Shown here piece by piece: positions 6,681 through 14,659 of a stretch of 33,141 nt of DNA. Both the position numbers and the translations under genes were made by a program. Source of the DNA: a virus. The stretch is from positions 1-33,141 of IMG/VR virus record IMGVR_UViG_3300040751_001230. One strand, given 5' to 3'. The notes below the pieces were generated by a model. That model was not told the origin of the DNA. It saw only the letters and a list, made by a program, of their open reading frames with translations, and did not search any database. Each line of letters starts with the position of its first letter. The stretch's first letter is position 1.

Positions 6681-9339
6681 ATAAATTATTGAATGTATTC
6701 TTCTGTTCGGTTGATTTAATATCCCAATCCAAAACGCCTAATAAGTTGCCAATTTTGTTATCGATGATAACTGATTCCATTTCATCGTCCGCAAACGGAA
6801 GTTCTTGGAACCAACTTGGTATTCTTAGTTCGTCTGTAGGATATGCAACCGAAGTATATCCCATTGGATTGTTTTTTAGTTTACAAACAATAACTTTCAT
6901 TCCATCAACAATGTTCATAGAATAGTTGTCACTGTTCATTTCTTTCAGATTATTCCAGTTAATACTTGCCCTTACATGTCCTGGCATATTAACTTTACCT
7001 TGCTTTTTAAGTTTAGCAAGATAATCTGTAATGTTGTTTGCACGTTTAGGCGAGCCTTTTTCCCAGCCTGGTCGTGCTTTAAATTCAGTTCTAAACTCAG
7101 TAATCATATCAAGCACTTGTTCTTCTTTAGCACCTGTTAGCACTGCTAACAAAACTTCGCTTAAGAAGTCTTGCATAAACACAGGAGTATCTGAACGTTT
7201 GAGATCGAGGCCCATTGCTTTTACTTTGCCTGGTTTGCCATCAACGTCTTTACGTTCGCCTTCGTTATCAAAAATTAAAATTGCATAACGTTTCTTGGTA
7301 ATGAATAATCCTTTTTCACCTACAACTTCTCTACCTGCGGCAATAACACCTTCACTTCTTGACTTAGGACAATGAAATGCATCGTTCATAAAGTTAGGAA
7401 ATGATTTGTTTGCTTCTTCACAGATTTGATCATACAATGCAATAATGCTGTCTTTGTCCCATGGGATATCACCTTTTTCGATCTCAGGACGCAAACTTGT
7501 ATATGCACTAAAGTAACAAGAGTCTGTATCTCCATATATAATTGCTTTACCTATGTGATCATAATCACCTGTAACAATTTCATTTACTTTAGCACTCATA
7601 TGCTTAACAATAGCACGACCTGTTAGCGTAGTTGATTGTCCAATCCGTGGATCAAAGAATCTACAACCTGGATTAAGAATAGCACCATATAAACTGTTTA
7701 AGTTAATCTTTTTAACCAACTGTCGCTTGTCCCAGAATGCAATTTCTGTTTTATTTCCTGCATCAATTGCTTTACGCATTTTGGCTTGTAATTCTTTACG
7801 TTCAGCATACCAACGCTTTAACAGTCCTGGAATAACACCATCAAATTCTGTAGTTAATATAGTTCCGTTAGCACTTAACATCCAAGGTTGATTGCTTTCG
7901 AAGATTAGTCTATAAACTTCCGCGGCACTCATTACATCACTTTCGCCGTTTTCCCATAGAACTGTAATCTGCTTGTCTTTGCGTTGTTCCATAACAAAAT
8001 CATATTCTAAACTGCCGAAACGCCCTTCCCAAGCCGCCGCAAATGACTTCTTACGCAAGGTCATTTCATCACGTACATATTCTTCTGTGTATTCTGGTTT
8101 TAGTTGTCCTACAACAGTTGCTGGATCCATGTTCAAACTTCTAATAACGGAAGGATACAGTGAATTCAAGTCCATTGACCCAATCCAGTCATGCAATCCT
8201 TTTTTAGGATATGCAACATACGCACCTGCCGCCGGTTCTGAGCCAGGCTCTCTGTGTACTCTGTTAGGAACTACAAAGCCACGTCTATGTGCTTCATTAA
8301 TGATTGCTTGTTCTGTAACTGCAACAGCACCCATTGTGGTGGGTAGCAAAACTGTATTTGCATGTGCAAGTTCATTGGCTAGATCAATAAACTTTAGTTT
8401 TTGGTCCAACTTGTCCAGTAGTGCAACGTCTTGTCGGTTGTATTCGATAAACGTTCGGAAGTCATTGTTATAAAGTTGATCGAGCGTACCTTCGTACACA
8501 GTCTTCTTTTCACCGACTTCCATTTCACCAATGGCATCAAGCCTGTAAGTGTGTCTTTCTTCATACGTGTATTTACGATACAATTCCAAACTATCTAAAT
8601 GCTGTCTGCCTATTAGGTCATAGGTTTCCTGTTCTCTTCCGAACTTTTCATATGTTCTTTTCTTAGGATATTGACCCCATAAACAAAAGCGTCTTGTATC
8701 TTCTTTAGATAGCACTCGTGTAATTCTATTAACAGTGTATGGAATATCATAACCTTCACTGTTCCAACCACTTAGTATATCTGCATCTTCAATTAGTGTA
8801 AGGAACGTATCAAGCATTTCTGCTTCACTATCAAACAAATATGTGTTAGGAAAGTCTTTTACAGCATACTTGGCATCGTCCATGCTCATACCCTTTGGTG
8901 GCATAGCAAGTGTAATAAGACTGTCAAGCCATTGTAGGTGTACTGTGATAGCAGTAATAGCAGTAAAAGGATCTTCAGGTGAACTGTACCCACGTTCTGG
9001 GTCAAAGTCAACTTCGATATCGAAAAACGCTTTGTGCAAGTCGGGTGCGTCTTGACCTAAATAATTTTCTTCAAGTAATCTGTATACCGGATTGATGTCT
9101 GCTTCAAACAATCCTTTGTGCTTGTTAATTTTTTGTTCTTTAAGATATTCTTTCCAACTCTTACATACAACACGGCTTACAGGATCGCCCATGGTACTTT
9201 TTTGTTTACCACGTGCATCGCCATAATAAAAAACATATCTTGCGGGGAATTCTCTGTATTCACGTTCGCCGGCTTTAGTTCGCTCGACTACTTTAATAAT
9301 ATCTTTGTCGCGATCCCAGAGGGCATCTACATAACTCAT
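6667..9339 (-). CDS. 43: DNA polymerase, family B (gp43)
   Basis: An 890-residue replicative polymerase, full length for T4-type gp43 (RB69 903). The 3'-5' exonuclease motifs are FFDIEVDFD (DIE at 107-109), GWNSEGYDIPY (191-201) and YNRQDVALLD. The polymerase motifs are MDLNSLYPSVIR (A), KINLNSLYGAIL (B) and YGDTDSCYFS (C). All catalytic acidic residues are intact. The C-terminus NTFNNLFDFE is short, hydrophobic and acidic, like the clamp-binding tip of gp43. It is preceded by a small gene driven by the promoter at 9718-9746. An 87-nt gap (9340-9426) before it holds the ribosome-binding site CAGGAG but no clear promoter or gene. Confidence 0.97.
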   Translation of the reverse strand: MSYVDALWDRDKDIIKVVERTKAGEREYREFPARYVFYYGDARGKQKSTMGDPVSRVVCKSWKEYLKEQKINKHKGLFEADINPVYRLLEENYLGQDAPDLHKAFFDIEVDFDPERGYSSPEDPFTAITAITVHLQWLDSLITLAMPPKGMSMDDAKYAVKDFPNTYLFDSEAEMLDTFLTLIEDADILSGWNSEGYDIPYTVNRITRVLSKEDTRRFCLWGQYPKKRTYEKFGREQETYDLIGRQHLDSLELYRKYTYEERHTYRLDAIGEMEVGEKKTVYEGTLDQLYNNDFRTFIEYNRQDVALLDKLDQKLKFIDLANELAHANTVLLPTTMGAVAVTEQAIINEAHRRGFVVPNRVHREPGSEPAAGAYVAYPKKGLHDWIGSMDLNSLYPSVIRSLNMDPATVVGQLKPEYTEEYVRDEMTLRKKSFAAAWEGRFGSLEYDFVMEQRKDKQITVLWENGESDVMSAAEVYRLIFESNQPWMLSANGTILTTEFDGVIPGLLKRWYAERKELQAKMRKAIDAGNKTEIAFWDKRQLVKKINLNSLYGAILNPGCRFFDPRIGQSTTLTGRAIVKHMSAKVNEIVTGDYDHIGKAIIYGDTDSCYFSAYTSLRPEIEKGDIPWDKDSIIALYDQICEEANKSFPNFMNDAFHCPKSRSEGVIAAGREVVGEKGLFITKKRYAILIFDNEGERKDVDGKPGKVKAMGLDLKRSDTPVFMQDFLSEVLLAVLTGAKEEQVLDMITEFRTEFKARPGWEKGSPKRANNITDYLAKLKKQGKVNMPGHVRASINWNNLKEMNSDNYSMNIVDGMKVIVCKLKNNPMGYTSVAYPTDELRIPSWFQELPFADDEMESVIIDNKIGNLLGVLDWDIKSTEQKNTFNNLFDFE

Positions 9340-9426
9340 TTTTTCTCCTGTTTGTCACTTTCGGCTGACAATACCAAATTGTGTCGTTTATGGCCGACTG
9401 TACCTTCATCGTAGTACTTATGCCTA

Positions 9427-9696
9427 CTACTCTGAGTTCCGTTTTTTTCTGCCTTTTTTTGCCTGTTTAGGTTTAATGCCGTGTTCTTTATACCATTTCG
9501 CTTTAATTTCTGCATCAGTCCAATGAGGTACTCTATCTAATCCACCAGCACCTTGTGCCGCACCCGGCGCCACTTTTTCAATCTTGCCACCTTTAGCAAG
9601 AAACGTTTTCATTAATTCGTCTAGTTTTTCTTGCTGTTCTTCTTTAGAAGGTCCATCTTCTTTAGGATTATAATTTCTTCTAATGTCTATTGCCAT
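9427..9696 (-). CDS. Small hydrophilic hypothetical protein
   Basis: An 89-residue protein, not assigned. It opens MAIDIRRNYNPKEDGPSK, has a helix (KLDELMKTFLAKGGKIEKV), a Gly/Ala-rich loop, a possible WTDAEIKAKWYKEHG helix and a strongly basic end (KPKQAKKGRKKRNSE). The charge pattern suggests DNA or RNA binding, with no recognised domain. It is the first gene after the promoter at 9718-9746 and precedes DNA polymerase in the same transcript, so an early replication-related role is likely. Start ATG at 9696 has AAGGAG 4 nt upstream. Confidence 0.65.
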   Translation of the reverse strand: MAIDIRRNYNPKEDGPSKEEQQEKLDELMKTFLAKGGKIEKVAPGAAQGAGGLDRVPHWTDAEIKAKWYKEHGIKPKQAKKGRKKRNSE

Positions 9697-9717
9697 AAAA
9701 CTCCTTAGTTGTATAAC

Positions 9718-9746
9718 AATATAACATTATTTTCACTCTTTGTCAA
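9718..9746 (-). promoter_or_regulatory. Sigma-70 promoter ahead of the DNA polymerase unit
   Basis: TTGACA (9746-9741), 17-nt spacer, TATATT (9723-9718) on the minus strand. The -35 is read as part of the last codons (Leu-Asp-Lys) of the HAD phosphatase gene. The leader of about 15 nt carries AAGGAG before the ATG at 9696. Confidence 0.78.
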
Positions 9747-10059
9747 GTTCTATTTGCTCAAAATACATATTTGCATTTCTGCTTTTATCATCTATCCAAA
9801 GATCATAATGGGGTTTTCCTAGTTTTAAACTTGTATATTTTACACCCCAATCTTTTAGTTGCTGTTTTGTAAGTTCTGTATAATCAATTTTACTTTGTTG
9901 ACCTCTAGCAGTCCAATAGTGTATTTCGTGTCCTTGATCAAACAGTTCGTTGAAATGTTCTATTCTTTCTTTGTAAGGTTTTGATAAACTATAATGTTTA
10001 CCCAATTCTTGATCACATATAGTTCCGTCAATATCTACATAGTAGATCATATTTTCCAT
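9733..10059 (-). CDS. HAD-superfamily phosphatase-like protein
   Basis: A 108-residue minimal HAD fold. Motif I is YYVDIDGTIC (catalytic pair D-x-D at about residues 9 and 11), motif II is YWTARG (Thr in the family 'T/S' position), and motif IV is YDLWIDDKS (two acidic residues for magnesium). Motif III is a Lys in KLGKPHYD. There is no cap domain. Similar small HAD proteins dephosphorylate nucleotides or sugars; the substrate is unknown. Its stop is at the promoter of the next unit. It starts at 10059, overlapping the preceding gene by 13 nt; a second ATG three codons later, preceded by GGA, is also possible. Confidence 0.75.
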   Translation of the reverse strand: MENMIYYVDIDGTICDQELGKHYSLSKPYKERIEHFNELFDQGHEIHYWTARGQQSKIDYTELTKQQLKDWGVKYTSLKLGKPHYDLWIDDKSRNANMYFEQIELDKE

Positions 10060-10271
10060 TCCATCTTTTCTTCAAGGGCATGTTTAGCACCGTGGATATA
10101 ATCACGATCTTCTTCTTGCAATGCACTCCAAAATTTGGATACACTTTCAATTAGATCAAGTACATCATCTGGGTGATGAAGGTGATGATTACCTTCCATC
10201 CATTCCTGTAGTTGATCCATGCGTTGTTTAATTTTTTGTTGTACTGGTTTAGTAAGATCGTAATCGGTCAT
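10047..10271 (-). CDS. Conserved small acidic/helical protein of unknown function
   Basis: A 74-residue protein beginning MTDYDLTKPVQQKIKQRMDQ and ending HALEEKMEWKI. It is helical, with a His/Asp-rich loop in the middle (GNHHLHHPDD) and the conserved-looking VSKFWSALQEEDRDYI. I recall similar short proteins from T4-like marine phages but no function. A longer reading frame exists, but its extra residues lie over the end of the membrane-protein gene. The ATG at 10271 forms TAATG with that gene's stop and gives the sensible start. Confidence 0.65.
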   Translation of the reverse strand: MTDYDLTKPVQQKIKQRMDQLQEWMEGNHHLHHPDDVLDLIESVSKFWSALQEEDRDYIHGAKHALEEKMEWKI

Positions 10272-10552
10272 TATAACCATCCCATTGCTACACAAAACCC
10301 AAAAATGTTTACTGTAAAGAAATAGTAAACCATTACTAATGGCCATGCAAGTTTACGTCTAGTGTATGTAAAAATTGCAAGTGCCGATCCTAACATAAAA
10401 CCTGGATACACAATACGCATATCTGGATTATCTGCATTTATGGCCAGTGTCATACTTGCACCAATAGTTACAAGGGTGCCTAGCATTTCTAGCCAAAAGC
10501 ATAAAGGATCTTGTTCTTTAGCCTGTTTCCAAAACTCAATTATTTTTTTCAA
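10271..10552 (-). CDS. Small integral membrane protein
   Basis: A 93-residue protein with about three hydrophobic segments: residues about 18-40 (FWLEMLGTLVTIGASMTLAI), about 48-66 (VYPGFMLGSALAIFTY), and about 69-93 (LAWPLVMVYYFFTVNIFGFC). A short basic linker (TRRK) separates the last two. The N-terminus (MKKIIEFWKQAKEQDP) is cytosolic-looking. No family is recognised. It sits between the DsbA-like gene (which ends 1 nt before it starts) and the 74-residue gene (TAATG overlap), so it belongs to the transcript from 10840-10868. Confidence 0.7.
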   Translation of the reverse strand: MKKIIEFWKQAKEQDPLCFWLEMLGTLVTIGASMTLAINADNPDMRIVYPGFMLGSALAIFTYTRRKLAWPLVMVYYFFTVNIFGFCVAMGWL

Positions 10553-10813
10553 TTACTTGTCTCGACCAGTAATTGTAATAATAGATTCTAGATCGTCGAA
10601 GTCACTAGATACTTCACCCCAGTTTGCTTTGTGTGCGATTGAAATTGCTTTGTTAATTAAACCCGGCTTTACATCAATTTCTTCTGCTACTGCTTTTACA
10701 GTATCTCGTAAGCCTTCATTTAAACTTTCAACTTCTGACTTAACTTGTACACCGTCGTTAATTACCTGCATTAGTTTAGCCTTTTCTTCAGGACCAAATA
10801 CTTTTGAACTCAT
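10553..10813 (-). CDS. dsbA: DsbA-like double-stranded-DNA-binding protein (T4-type late-transcription factor)
   Basis: An 86-residue helical protein. The layout (basic start, NEGLRDTVKAVAEEIDVKPGLINKAISIAHKAN, acidic end) matches what I recall of DsbA in T4-like marine phages. In T4, DsbA (89 residues) binds double-stranded DNA near late promoters and aids late transcription. The call rests on size, helical pattern and the GLINKAISIAHK segment, not on any catalytic motif, so it is moderate. It is not the thiol oxidoreductase of the same name: there are no cysteines. The gene is first behind a perfect consensus promoter and has AAGGAG before its ATG. Confidence 0.6.
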   Translation of the reverse strand: MSSKVFGPEEKAKLMQVINDGVQVKSEVESLNEGLRDTVKAVAEEIDVKPGLINKAISIAHKANWGEVSSDFDDLESIITITGRDK

Positions 10814-10839
10814 AGGTTACTCCTTTGTTTATTTTGTAT

Positions 10840-10868
10840 ATTATATATTGATTTATTCTGTGTGTCAA
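10840..10868 (-). promoter_or_regulatory. Consensus sigma-70 promoter ahead of dsbA-like gene
   Basis: TTGACA (10868-10863), 17-nt spacer, TATAAT (10845-10840) on the minus strand: a perfect match. The leader is about 20 nt, with a good ribosome-binding site before the ATG at 10813. The rest of 10814-10887 holds nothing else I can identify. Confidence 0.88.
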
Positions 10869-10887
10869 CCTTTATTGACAGTAATGG

Positions 10888-11538
10888 TTAATCTTTTAAC
10901 CCTTCACCTTTGTCTTTATATGCCCATTCATCTGTATGTCCAACGCTCCATTTTGGATTGTTTTCTACAGTATAGTTTTGAGTGCATACTTTGAAATCTG
11001 GCGTCTTTCTTTCGGTTGGAATTAGGCTTTGGTCTGTGAATACTACTCTGTTGTTTGGTTGTGCGGCAAATTGACCATTATCTAGTTTAATAATATTAAA
11101 TGTTTTGTGTTCTGGATCATGTTCTGCAAAATTTATATCAAGTGTCGAATGCTGTGCATGACAAGTGTCAAGTGTAAACATATATTCACCTTTGTGCATT
11201 TTGCGATCTTTTCCAAAGAACTCGCAATCACATAGCATAGGCTTTTTAATTAGTGTAATATCATAATCAAAACAGTCCCATATTTGCAGTGTGTCTAAGG
11301 GAAGTTGGTTGTCTTTGTCGTAATTTTCTTTCCATACAAACGCTGATATTGGAAGTTTGTCGTAAAGAGCACCGTATTCGACTAGTAGTGTTTCAAAGTA
11401 AAGTGCTTTGCTTTGTATACTTCTAATACTAATCCACATGCCCGGAGTAAGTTCTCCGTGACCTTTTTGATGATCATATAAGTATTCTTTTTTAACAAAT
11501 ACTTCAACGGGTGGTAGGTTGTGTACTAGAAATGCCAT
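10888..11538 (-). CDS. Conserved T4-like marine-phage protein of unknown function
   Basis: A 216-residue protein. The opening MAFLVHNLPPVEVFVKKEY, the middle LPISAFVWKENY and LPLDTLQIWDCFDY, and the later IKLDNGQFAAQPNNRVVF look like a protein widely conserved in T4-like cyanophages and relatives. I know no function. It is mostly beta-strand, hydrophilic and without signal or membrane segments, consistent with a virion or nucleic-acid-associated protein. It is the last gene of the long run from 20215. Its ATG lies in a potential hairpin (11538-11564); AGGA sits in the loop. Confidence 0.72.
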   Translation of the reverse strand: MAFLVHNLPPVEVFVKKEYLYDHQKGHGELTPGMWISIRSIQSKALYFETLLVEYGALYDKLPISAFVWKENYDKDNQLPLDTLQIWDCFDYDITLIKKPMLCDCEFFGKDRKMHKGEYMFTLDTCHAQHSTLDINFAEHDPEHKTFNIIKLDNGQFAAQPNNRVVFTDQSLIPTERKTPDFKVCTQNYTVENNPKWSVGHTDEWAYKDKGEGLKD

Positions 11539-11561
11539 AGTAGTCCTGTTGTTAACTACTA

Positions 11562-11720
11562 CTATTTAGTTTTTTTGGCTGTTACTTTTTTAGATTTGTA
11601 TAGTTTAGCGTGTGGAACTTTCAAGTTCTTTTTACCGTATATATTACCTATTTTGTGTGTATACGACATGTGTGCTGGATCTAATCCGTAAAAGTAATCT
11701 GTTACTTCACGAATTTTCAT
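11562..11720 (-). CDS. Small basic hypothetical protein
   Basis: An open frame of 52 residues (MKIREVTDYFYGLDPAHMSY..., ending KKVTAKKTK) fills the 183-nt space between the genes on either side. It begins 1 nt after the stop of the upstream gene and has the same strand. The C-terminal half is lysine-rich. The opening MKIREVTDYF resembles the short helical starts of other proteins of this operon. No family is recognised. The coding call rests on tight packing, a sensible start and lysine-rich, phage-like composition. Confidence 0.6.
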   Translation of the reverse strand: MKIREVTDYFYGLDPAHMSYTHKIGNIYGKKNLKVPHAKLYKSKKVTAKKTK

Positions 11721-11721
11721 G

Positions 11722-12177
11722 TTAAACTTTTACGCCGGGTTTTTGAACTGGTTGTTGATTTTTTTGTAAAAATCTTTCAAGAGCGTCTATAGTGTTTTGT
11801 AAATCACGTTCTTCGGTTGGTTTAGCAGACATACCTTGCATACCTTTTAGCATAGGTAACATCATTATAATCAACTTATTCATTTGCTGAACCGGACCTA
11901 TTTTTTCTAGAATACCTAAAAACTTTTCCATTGCTTGGTCCGGCGGAATAGTGCCTTGTTGAAATCCTTGATTTGTTTGCTTTAATTGTCTTATAAGCAT
12001 TTGATCGTTTTCATTAGTTCCAGTAGTAGCATTCTTAATCCATTTTTTTAATCTTGCAAGAACACTTGATGTCTGACCTGTTGTTTTAGTCTTTTGTTTG
12101 CTGTTGTGTCCAAATGTTGAATCTAAACTACCTTTTACGTCTGACCAAGTGTTTTCACTAAACTCTATAAATTTCAT
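11722..12177 (-). CDS. Hypothetical protein of the late operon
   Basis: A 151-residue protein, not recognised. It starts MKFIEFSENTWSDVKGSLDS. The region of about residues 70-120 is Met- and Leu-rich (MNKLIIMMLPMLKGMQGM) and may be an amphipathic or membrane-active helix. The end is Gln/Pro-rich (KNQQPVQKPGVKV). Its ATG at 12177 overlaps the last base of the stop of the next upstream gene. The N-terminus is one of several in this operon that resemble capsid-targeting peptides; see findings. A packaged or scaffold-associated protein is possible. Confidence 0.6.
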   Translation of the reverse strand: MKFIEFSENTWSDVKGSLDSTFGHNSKQKTKTTGQTSSVLARLKKWIKNATTGTNENDQMLIRQLKQTNQGFQQGTIPPDQAMEKFLGILEKIGPVQQMNKLIIMMLPMLKGMQGMSAKPTEERDLQNTIDALERFLQKNQQPVQKPGVKV

Positions 12178-12800
12178 TATTTTTGGTCCTCTAAAAATTC
12201 TAAATATTCTTTGAATAAACTTTTACTGGTAGGTTTTGCTTTATCTTCTGCACTAAGTTTATCTTTGATAATTTTAGATCTTCTTAGTTTGATAGCATCT
12301 GCTGTTTCTTTATCCATTGAGCCTGATTTACGAATTTGTCTTTCTAAATCATCTAGATCTTTTGTATGTCTTTTAAGTTTGTCACTGTCTTTTTCTTCGT
12401 TATACATAACTGCTTCGAAAATTTTATTCAACTTGCTTTCGATGTTATCTAGTCTTGCTTCAATTTCTGCATAAGGATTTGTATTTGAAGGAATAGTTTG
12501 TACAGGCTCAGCATACATAGTGCTTGGATTTGGTTGTGCTGGACTTGGTCTTGATCTTGGTGTGCTGTTTCCTAGACCTGCTAGTGCCGCCATGTCATTT
12601 GTGCTTACATCTGTAACACCCGGAATATGTTTGCCACGAACACTTTCGTTAACATTTCTTGCATGTGCATTTGCATTTACGTCAGTTCCAGAACCTGTTG
12701 ATTGTTCTTTTGCTGGTGCAACCGGAGCGTCAACTGTTAGTCCTTGGTTTTTAATTCCTAGTTGATTAAACTTGTTTAGTATGTTGTGAATATCACTCAT
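12177..12800 (-). CDS. Hypothetical coiled-coil protein of the late operon
   Basis: A 207-residue protein. Residues 1-110 are low complexity (Ala, Asn, Pro, Ser, Thr) and probably disordered. Residues about 112-165 form a coiled coil (EIEARLDNIESKLNKIFEAV, then KRHTKDLDDLERQIRKSG). The end is a charged helix (LFKEYLEFLEDQK). The layout resembles scaffold or core proteins of phage heads, but no specific family is recognised. It lies between the CxxC-module gene at 12811-13890 and the gene at 11722. Confidence 0.6.
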   Translation of the reverse strand: MSDIHNILNKFNQLGIKNQGLTVDAPVAPAKEQSTGSGTDVNANAHARNVNESVRGKHIPGVTDVSTNDMAALAGLGNSTPRSRPSPAQPNPSTMYAEPVQTIPSNTNPYAEIEARLDNIESKLNKIFEAVMYNEEKDSDKLKRHTKDLDDLERQIRKSGSMDKETADAIKLRRSKIIKDKLSAEDKAKPTSKSLFKEYLEFLEDQK

Positions 12801-12810
12801 AATTAACCTT

Positions 12811-13890
12811 TTACTTTTTAATTTTTACACAGTTATCAACTGTTTTTCCGCCCTTTTGTTTGGTGCCCATACGCTTGTAGCCTTTCCAGCATACTTTGCC
12901 ATCAACACCTTTTTGCTTTTCTTCATCAAGTGTAGTGTAACTAGGCTTACCACATTCTTTACATAAGCCTTTTGATTCGTTAAGTTTGCGTTCTAAACTT
13001 TCAAAGTAGTCATCTTTAGCATCTTTCATTGACACCATGCGTTTCTTTTCCATAGCCTGTTGACGCTCACCTTCCATGTATGCATGAAGTGTTTTGATTT
13101 TTTCGTGTACACCACTTAATTTATTTTGAAACCATTCTGGAAATACGCCACCTTTGTGTACGTGATCTCTGATTTCGTCAGCCGCATATTTAATAAATGC
13201 AATTTGATTATCTAGCATTTCACCTTCGTAATCACTTGCTGGTTCGTCATAGTGATCTTCTTGTACACTATTTGTTTGTATTTGATTGATTTTTTGTCTT
13301 CGGCTATCCATTTGTTTCGTTATAATTTGGTGCGATTTATTCATCAGTTCTAATTGTTTATCAAAATGTTTCATAAACTGATCGTGTGGCATTTTGCTAT
13401 AATCTATACTATCAAGTTTTTTTAATTCTTGTTGTATATATTGAAATTCTCTTGCAAGAGAGTCATCTTTAGTAGGCACTGCTCTTCTGCCATCTGTACC
13501 CATTTGTTTAAGAGTAGCATCATTAGGAAAAACACCAAATGCTTGTCCTATGTTTTTCATTAAATAGGCAAATGGTCCATTTGTGCTTGGACCCATTCCA
13601 ACTTCAGAAACTTCAGTTTCGAATACTCTATCTAAGATTTCTTCTCTTGTGTAACTTTCCCCTTGTGCAGGATTGCTATTGGTATTATTTGGGTTTCTTG
13701 CTCTTAATGCTTTTAAATTTTGTAATTCCTTATTGTTTAAACTAGCATTTTGTTTGTATTTTTGTGTAAGAACATTAAGAGTTTTTTGTGCGTTATGTAA
13801 CGCATCAGCATATTTTTGAATTTCACCTACTGCGATTTCTAAATCTGAATATTTTGTTTTGTCATCAGCAGTTCTAATTTGCATTGGCAT
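12811..13890 (-). CDS. Hypothetical protein with C-terminal Cys-rich basic module
   Basis: A 359-residue, mostly helical, hydrophilic protein. An N-terminal coiled coil (residues about 12-65) is followed by a linker with YTREEILDRVFETEVSEVG and further helices. The last 50 residues change character: LCKECGKPSYTTLDEEKQKG has a CxxC pair, and GKVCWKGYKRMGTKQKGG with TVDNCVKI adds two more Cys in a Lys/Gly-rich context. I have seen this tail on otherwise unrelated marine-phage proteins. It looks like a small zinc- or nucleic-acid-binding module. The start is ATG at 13890 with GAGGAG upstream. Function unknown. Confidence 0.65.
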   Translation of the reverse strand: MPMQIRTADDKTKYSDLEIAVGEIQKYADALHNAQKTLNVLTQKYKQNASLNNKELQNLKALRARNPNNTNSNPAQGESYTREEILDRVFETEVSEVGMGPSTNGPFAYLMKNIGQAFGVFPNDATLKQMGTDGRRAVPTKDDSLAREFQYIQQELKKLDSIDYSKMPHDQFMKHFDKQLELMNKSHQIITKQMDSRRQKINQIQTNSVQEDHYDEPASDYEGEMLDNQIAFIKYAADEIRDHVHKGGVFPEWFQNKLSGVHEKIKTLHAYMEGERQQAMEKKRMVSMKDAKDDYFESLERKLNESKGLCKECGKPSYTTLDEEKQKGVDGKVCWKGYKRMGTKQKGGKTVDNCVKIKK

Positions 13891-13892
13891 TT

Positions 13893-14651
13893 TTATGTAC
13901 TCCTCTTTAGTGTGCCACCAAATATTGAAGTCCCTTTCATATCTAGTGCATTGTCGGTTGGTTTTTGTTTTTTTGCTTTTGGTGGATTAGGTACTGCACC
14001 TACCAAAGACCCGTATTTTTTACGTGTCTTTTTATCACCAATAGCCATGTGTGGATTTACAACTACAGATACATCGCTTACAGAAGTGCCGCCTGCTGTT
14101 GCTACTTCGTCTAATTGATTAAGTGCATTAAAGATTGTGTTTTCTGTTTTTTCTTCTTTGTGAAAAGGACTATATTTTTTGTAAATTTTCATATCAGGAT
14201 CTAGGATTTTCATCATACCGCTGATTGCTTCTGACTCTTTTTGTCCTCTTTGCCATACGCTGTGATCATCACTGTATTGATAAGTCCAATCATGACTTTT
14301 AAGCATGTCAACGTATTTGTCCATTGCTTCAGGACCTAAATCTTTTACCTGCTGTTGTCTAATTTTTTCAGAACGATCAATTTCTGCTTGTTTTTCGGCT
14401 TCATCATCTTGATATACTTTACCAAGCACATCTTTCATTTTGTCATTCATAGGACCAAGTTCTGCTGGGTCTGCTTCATCCATCTTTTTATACTTTTCTT
14501 TGCGTGGAATAACTTTAGTCTTGTCCTTGTGAGCACCAGCGGCACCACTACGGCGTATATCCTGCATTGTTTGTGCGTTAGGATCACGTGCTTTAATAGG
14601 CTTATCTTTGCCCTCTACTGTAACAGTGTTATCTATGTCTAGCATTTTCAT
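13893..14651 (-). CDS. Hypothetical basic protein of the late operon
   Basis: A 252-residue protein, highly charged (Lys, Asp, Glu). The N-terminal part reads ARDPNAQTMQDIRRSGAAGA then HKDKTKVIPRKEKYKK, a basic stretch I associate with DNA-contacting marine-phage proteins. The centre is helical. The last 70 residues contain the hydrophobic VSDVSVVVNPHMAIG and end GTSIFGGTLKRST. No enzyme motif is visible. The start MKMLDIDNT may be the first or third codon; there is no strong ribosome-binding site. Probably a virion or core protein by position. Confidence 0.6.
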   Translation of the reverse strand: MKMLDIDNTVTVEGKDKPIKARDPNAQTMQDIRRSGAAGAHKDKTKVIPRKEKYKKMDEADPAELGPMNDKMKDVLGKVYQDDEAEKQAEIDRSEKIRQQQVKDLGPEAMDKYVDMLKSHDWTYQYSDDHSVWQRGQKESEAISGMMKILDPDMKIYKKYSPFHKEEKTENTIFNALNQLDEVATAGGTSVSDVSVVVNPHMAIGDKKTRKKYGSLVGAVPNPPKAKKQKPTDNALDMKGTSIFGGTLKRST

Positions 14652-14659
14652 ACTACTAT

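Noticed and set aside
7973-8473. 166-residue plus-strand open frame opposite the DNA polymerase gene
   Set aside because: It lies wholly antisense to the conserved catalytic region of gp43, has no ribosome-binding site, and its composition (Ser/Leu-rich) is that of a shadow frame.
9340-9426. Possible small frame or regulatory element before the DNA polymerase gene
   Set aside because: A frame starting MKVQSAIND runs into the polymerase gene in another phase, with no conserved look. The repeats GTCGGC/GTCAGCCGA are imperfect. Only the ribosome-binding site is supported.
10553-10813. Thiol-disulfide oxidoreductase DsbA
   Set aside because: The gene name is shared, but this protein has no cysteine and is only 86 residues. 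The phage DNA-binding DsbA is the sensible reading.
10362-10994. 210-residue plus-strand open frame across the membrane-protein and DsbA-like genes
   Set aside because: It covers several well-supported minus-strand genes and a perfect promoter. It shows no domain and no ribosome-binding site.
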